From assembly GCA_963624975.1 (NCBI GenBank), contig CAVFRF010000088.1, positions 1 to 14,396 on the forward strand: a DNA stretch of 14,396 nucleotides, written 5' to 3'. The DNA is from CAVLCC01 sp963624975. Its GTDB lineage: Bacteria > Actinomycetota > Coriobacteriia > Coriobacteriales > CADBOM01. The position numbers and the translations under genes are program-made. Shown piece by piece: positions 12,362 through 14,396 of the stretch; position 1 is the stretch's first letter, and each line of letters begins with the position of its first letter. The notes beneath the pieces were generated by a model. The model was not told the DNA's origin. It did not search any database and saw nothing but the letters and a program-made list of their open reading frames with translations.

Positions 12362-14396
12362 CTAGCGCTCGCCGGTCTCGGCCACCGAGACCGTTCCCTC
12401 TTCCTCGGCTCCCAGCAGCTTGGCCAGAAGCGTGCGCACCGGAGGTCCCGCGATCGCGCTACCGCCGCCGCCCTGCTCGATCACGCAAGCCACGGAGTAC
12501 TTCGGATTCTCGTAGGGGCCGTAGGCGCAGAACCACGCGTAGTCGTCTCGCTCGGAGCTGCCCGTCTCGCCGGTGCCCGACTTGGCGGCCACCTCGAACG
12601 GGAAGCCCGAGAACACCGAGGTGGCACCGCCGTCGGTTACCACCATGTGCAGCGCCTCGCGCATCACCTTGAGGTGCTCCTCCGAAACCTGGGGCTTGTA
12701 GCTGCTGTCCTCGACCTTCTCGCCGATCACGACCTGCCCGTCGTGGTTGAGCACCTGGTACAGCACGTGCGGCTTGTACATCTTGCCCGTGGCGATGCCG
12801 GCGTAGGCGGTGCACATCTGCAGCGGCGTTACCAGCACGTCGCCCTGGCCGATCACCATGTTGGCCAGGTCGCCGGGCACCCACTGCGCGTCTTCGGGGG
12901 TCTCCCAGAAGTACGACTTCTTCCACTCCGCATCAGGCACGCGCCCCTCGGTCTCGCCCGAGATGTCGATGCCCGTCACCGAGCCGAAGCCCCACGAGCG
13001 CAGGTAGTCCTGCAGCGCGTCGGGGTTGGTGTCGTTGAGTTCGTAGAAGCTCTTGGCCACCTCGTAGAAGTACACGTCGCACGAGTCGGCGATGGCGCGG
13101 TAGATGTCGAGGTAGCCGTGACCGCTCAGCAGCCAGCACTTCTTGGGGTACTGCGAGCCCATGCCGGTCCACGTGCCCTGGCAGTCGTACTCGGTCTTGT
13201 CGTCCACGAGGCCGTAGGTGAGGCCGGCAAGCCCGGTGAACGCCTTGTAGGTGGAGGCCGCGGGGTACTGGCCGGCGATCGCGCGGTTGGTCATGGGGTA
13301 GCCCGAGTCGTCGTTGTTGAGCGAATCCCACAGGTCGGCCGAGATGCCGCCGGTAAAGCTGTTGGGGTCGTAGCTGGGGCCGCTGGCCATGGCCACGATG
13401 CCGCCGGTGTTCACGTCCATGGCGATGATCGCGCCTCGCGTGCCGTTCTCGTGGCCCGCGCCCTGAGCATGCTCGAACGCAGCTTGCAGCGCTGTCTCGG
13501 CCACCTGCTGCGCGCCCAGGTCGATGGTGAGCTTCACGTCGTTGCCGTCGTCGGGCTCCACCTCGCTCAGCACGCCCAGCGAGTCGCCGTTGGAGTTGAC
13601 CCTGTAGGTCTTGGTGCCCTTGGTACCCTGGAGCAGCCGCTCGAACGCGCCCTCGGCGCCGGCCTTGCCCACCACGTCTCCCGACTCGTAGGACGAGCCG
13701 TCGGCCTGGCTCTTCAGCTCTTCTTCCGAAATGGTGCCGGTGTAGCCCAGCACGTGCGCGCCCACGGTGCCGTAGGGGTAGTAGCGGGTGGTCTTGGTTT
13801 CCACCGACACTCCGGGAAACACGGTGGGGTTCTCCACGATGTAGGAGATGGCGCGCATCGACACGTCGCTTGCCACGGTGCGGTCGCCCTGGCGGCCCGA
13901 AGTCTCGTCCATGAGACGAGCGCGGATGGCCTGCTTGGGAATGCCCAGCACCAGCGACAGGCGATGCACCACCTTGTCGTTGTCGGCCACGGTGGAGTCG
14001 CCCACCACGGTGCGCGACCCTCGGTTCACTATCATCTCGTTGCCGTTGCGGTCGAGTATCCTGCCGCGCTTGGCCGCCACCGACGACGTTGCCGTCATGT
14101 TGCTTTCGGCCTCGCTGGAGTAGCTTGCCCCGCTCAAGATCTGCAGCGACCACACCTTGGCCGCCAGCACGCCCAACACCGCTATCACGGCGCCGCCGAA
14201 CAGGTTGATGCGCTTGATGGGCTGGGGGCGCTTGGTCTCGCGCGTCGACACGTGCCTCGTGTGCCCTCCGCCCTTCGGCTCCTTCACCTTCTCGGAAAGC
14301 TCGAGGCTCTTCTCCACCTTGAGGTCGCCCCTGCCCGACAGCATGGCGCGCACCACGAAGAAGCCCACGACCGCCGCAGCGGCCACCACTATGAAT
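12362..14396 (-). CDS. mrdA: Penicillin-binding protein 2 (elongasome transpeptidase), N-terminus beyond the window
   Basis: The frame is open to the right edge, so the start is not seen; residue numbers here count from a GTG at 14389. A hydrophobic segment (about 2-16) is followed by a Lys/Glu-rich linker (19-59) and then by a typical PBP anchor helix, INLFGGAVIAVLGVLAAKVW (61-80). The dimerisation domain follows (RGRILDRNGN 108-117). The transpeptidase domain has SxxK as S379-T-Y-K382, the second motif as SCD (436-438) with Asp where many PBPs have Asn, and the third as KSGTG (603-607). It crosslinks peptidoglycan made by RodA, encoded next. The extra upstream hydrophobic segment is unusual: either a real second membrane helix, the tail of an in-frame fused upstream gene, or sequence ahead of the true start near residue 60. 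Confidence 0.92.
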   Translation of the reverse strand, partial: FIVVAAAAVVGFFVVRAMLSGRGDLKVEKSLELSEKVKEPKGGGHTRHVSTRETKRPQPIKRINLFGGAVIAVLGVLAAKVWSLQILSGASYSSEAESNMTATSSVAAKRGRILDRNGNEMIVNRGSRTVVGDSTVADNDKVVHRLSLVLGIPKQAIRARLMDETSGRQGDRTVASDVSMRAISYIVENPTVFPGVSVETKTTRYYPYGTVGAHVLGYTGTISEEELKSQADGSSYESGDVVGKAGAEGAFERLLQGTKGTKTYRVNSNGDSLGVLSEVEPDDGNDVKLTIDLGAQQVAETALQAAFEHAQGAGHENGTRGAIIAMDVNTGGIVAMASGPSYDPNSFTGGISADLWDSLNNDDSGYPMTNRAIAGQYPAASTYKAFTGLAGLTYGLVDDKTEYDCQGTWTGMGSQYPKKCWLLSGHGYLDIYRAIADSCDVYFYEVAKSFYELNDTNPDALQDYLRSWGFGSVTGIDISGETEGRVPDAEWKKSYFWETPEDAQWVPGDLANMVIGQGDVLVTPLQMCTAYAGIATGKMYKPHVLYQVLNHDGQVVIGEKVEDSSYKPQVSEEHLKVMREALHMVVTDGGATSVFSGFPFEVAAKSGTGETGSSERDDYAWFCAYGPYENPKYSVACVIEQGGGGSAIAGPPVRTLLAKLLGAEEEGTVSVAETGER

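Noticed and set aside
1..14396. tRNA, rRNA, CRISPR array, transposase gene or attachment site
   Set aside because: None recognised on reading both strands; the repeats present are not regularly spaced like a CRISPR array.

Overview
The window reads as GC-rich chromosomal DNA of an anaerobic actinobacterium, most likely class Coriobacteriia (Eggerthellaceae-like). This is inferred from several things together: high-GC genes, a TIGR03960/TIGR03936 radical-SAM pair next to mrdA-rodA, a PucR-type regulator beside a corrinoid-methyltransferase-like UroD-family gene with MFS transporters, and AT-rich intergenic islands. No 16S rRNA or other phylogenetic marker is present, so the placement is an inference.

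Left part (1-5983): a catabolic or transport module. Three leftward genes appear to form one operon in the order MFS transporter (3828-2626), UroD/MtaA-like protein (2577-1462), second MFS transporter (1400-102). The two transporters are paralogues. A PucR/CdaR-type regulator (4295-5983) is transcribed divergently. The 466-bp divergent intergenic region is packed with inverted repeats: three CAAGGCA boxes, a TGTTCGAACA palindrome, an 8-bp inverted repeat bracketing a good sigma70-type promoter, and a 9-bp perfect inverted repeat in the regulator leader. The simple reading is that the regulator senses a small molecule, possibly a methylated or aromatic compound, and controls uptake and processing of it.

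Middle part (5984-7215): gene-poor and repeat-rich. It holds one small zinc-ribbon membrane protein (6875-6435), several short AT-rich hairpins built on GCAAATTTGCG-like arms, and three of the four copies of a long imperfect-palindrome element of about 100 bp. The fourth copy is cut by the left edge of the window. The copies keep a 5x5 internal loop while the stems vary. Eleven non-Watson-Crick stem positions in the three complete copies are G-U/U-G when read on the + strand and would be A-C mismatches on the - strand. This is the strongest candidate in the window for an undescribed structured RNA or hairpin mobile repeat.

Right part (7216-14396): a leftward cell-elongation and accessory operon. 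It contains PBP2 (mrdA, running off the right edge), RodA, a DUF697-like membrane protein, a TIGR03960 B12-binding-type radical SAM protein and its TIGR03936/DUF2344 partner. The last three genes overlap by 8 nt at each junction, which suggests translational coupling. PBP2 and RodA are the transpeptidase and SEDS glycosyltransferase of the elongasome.
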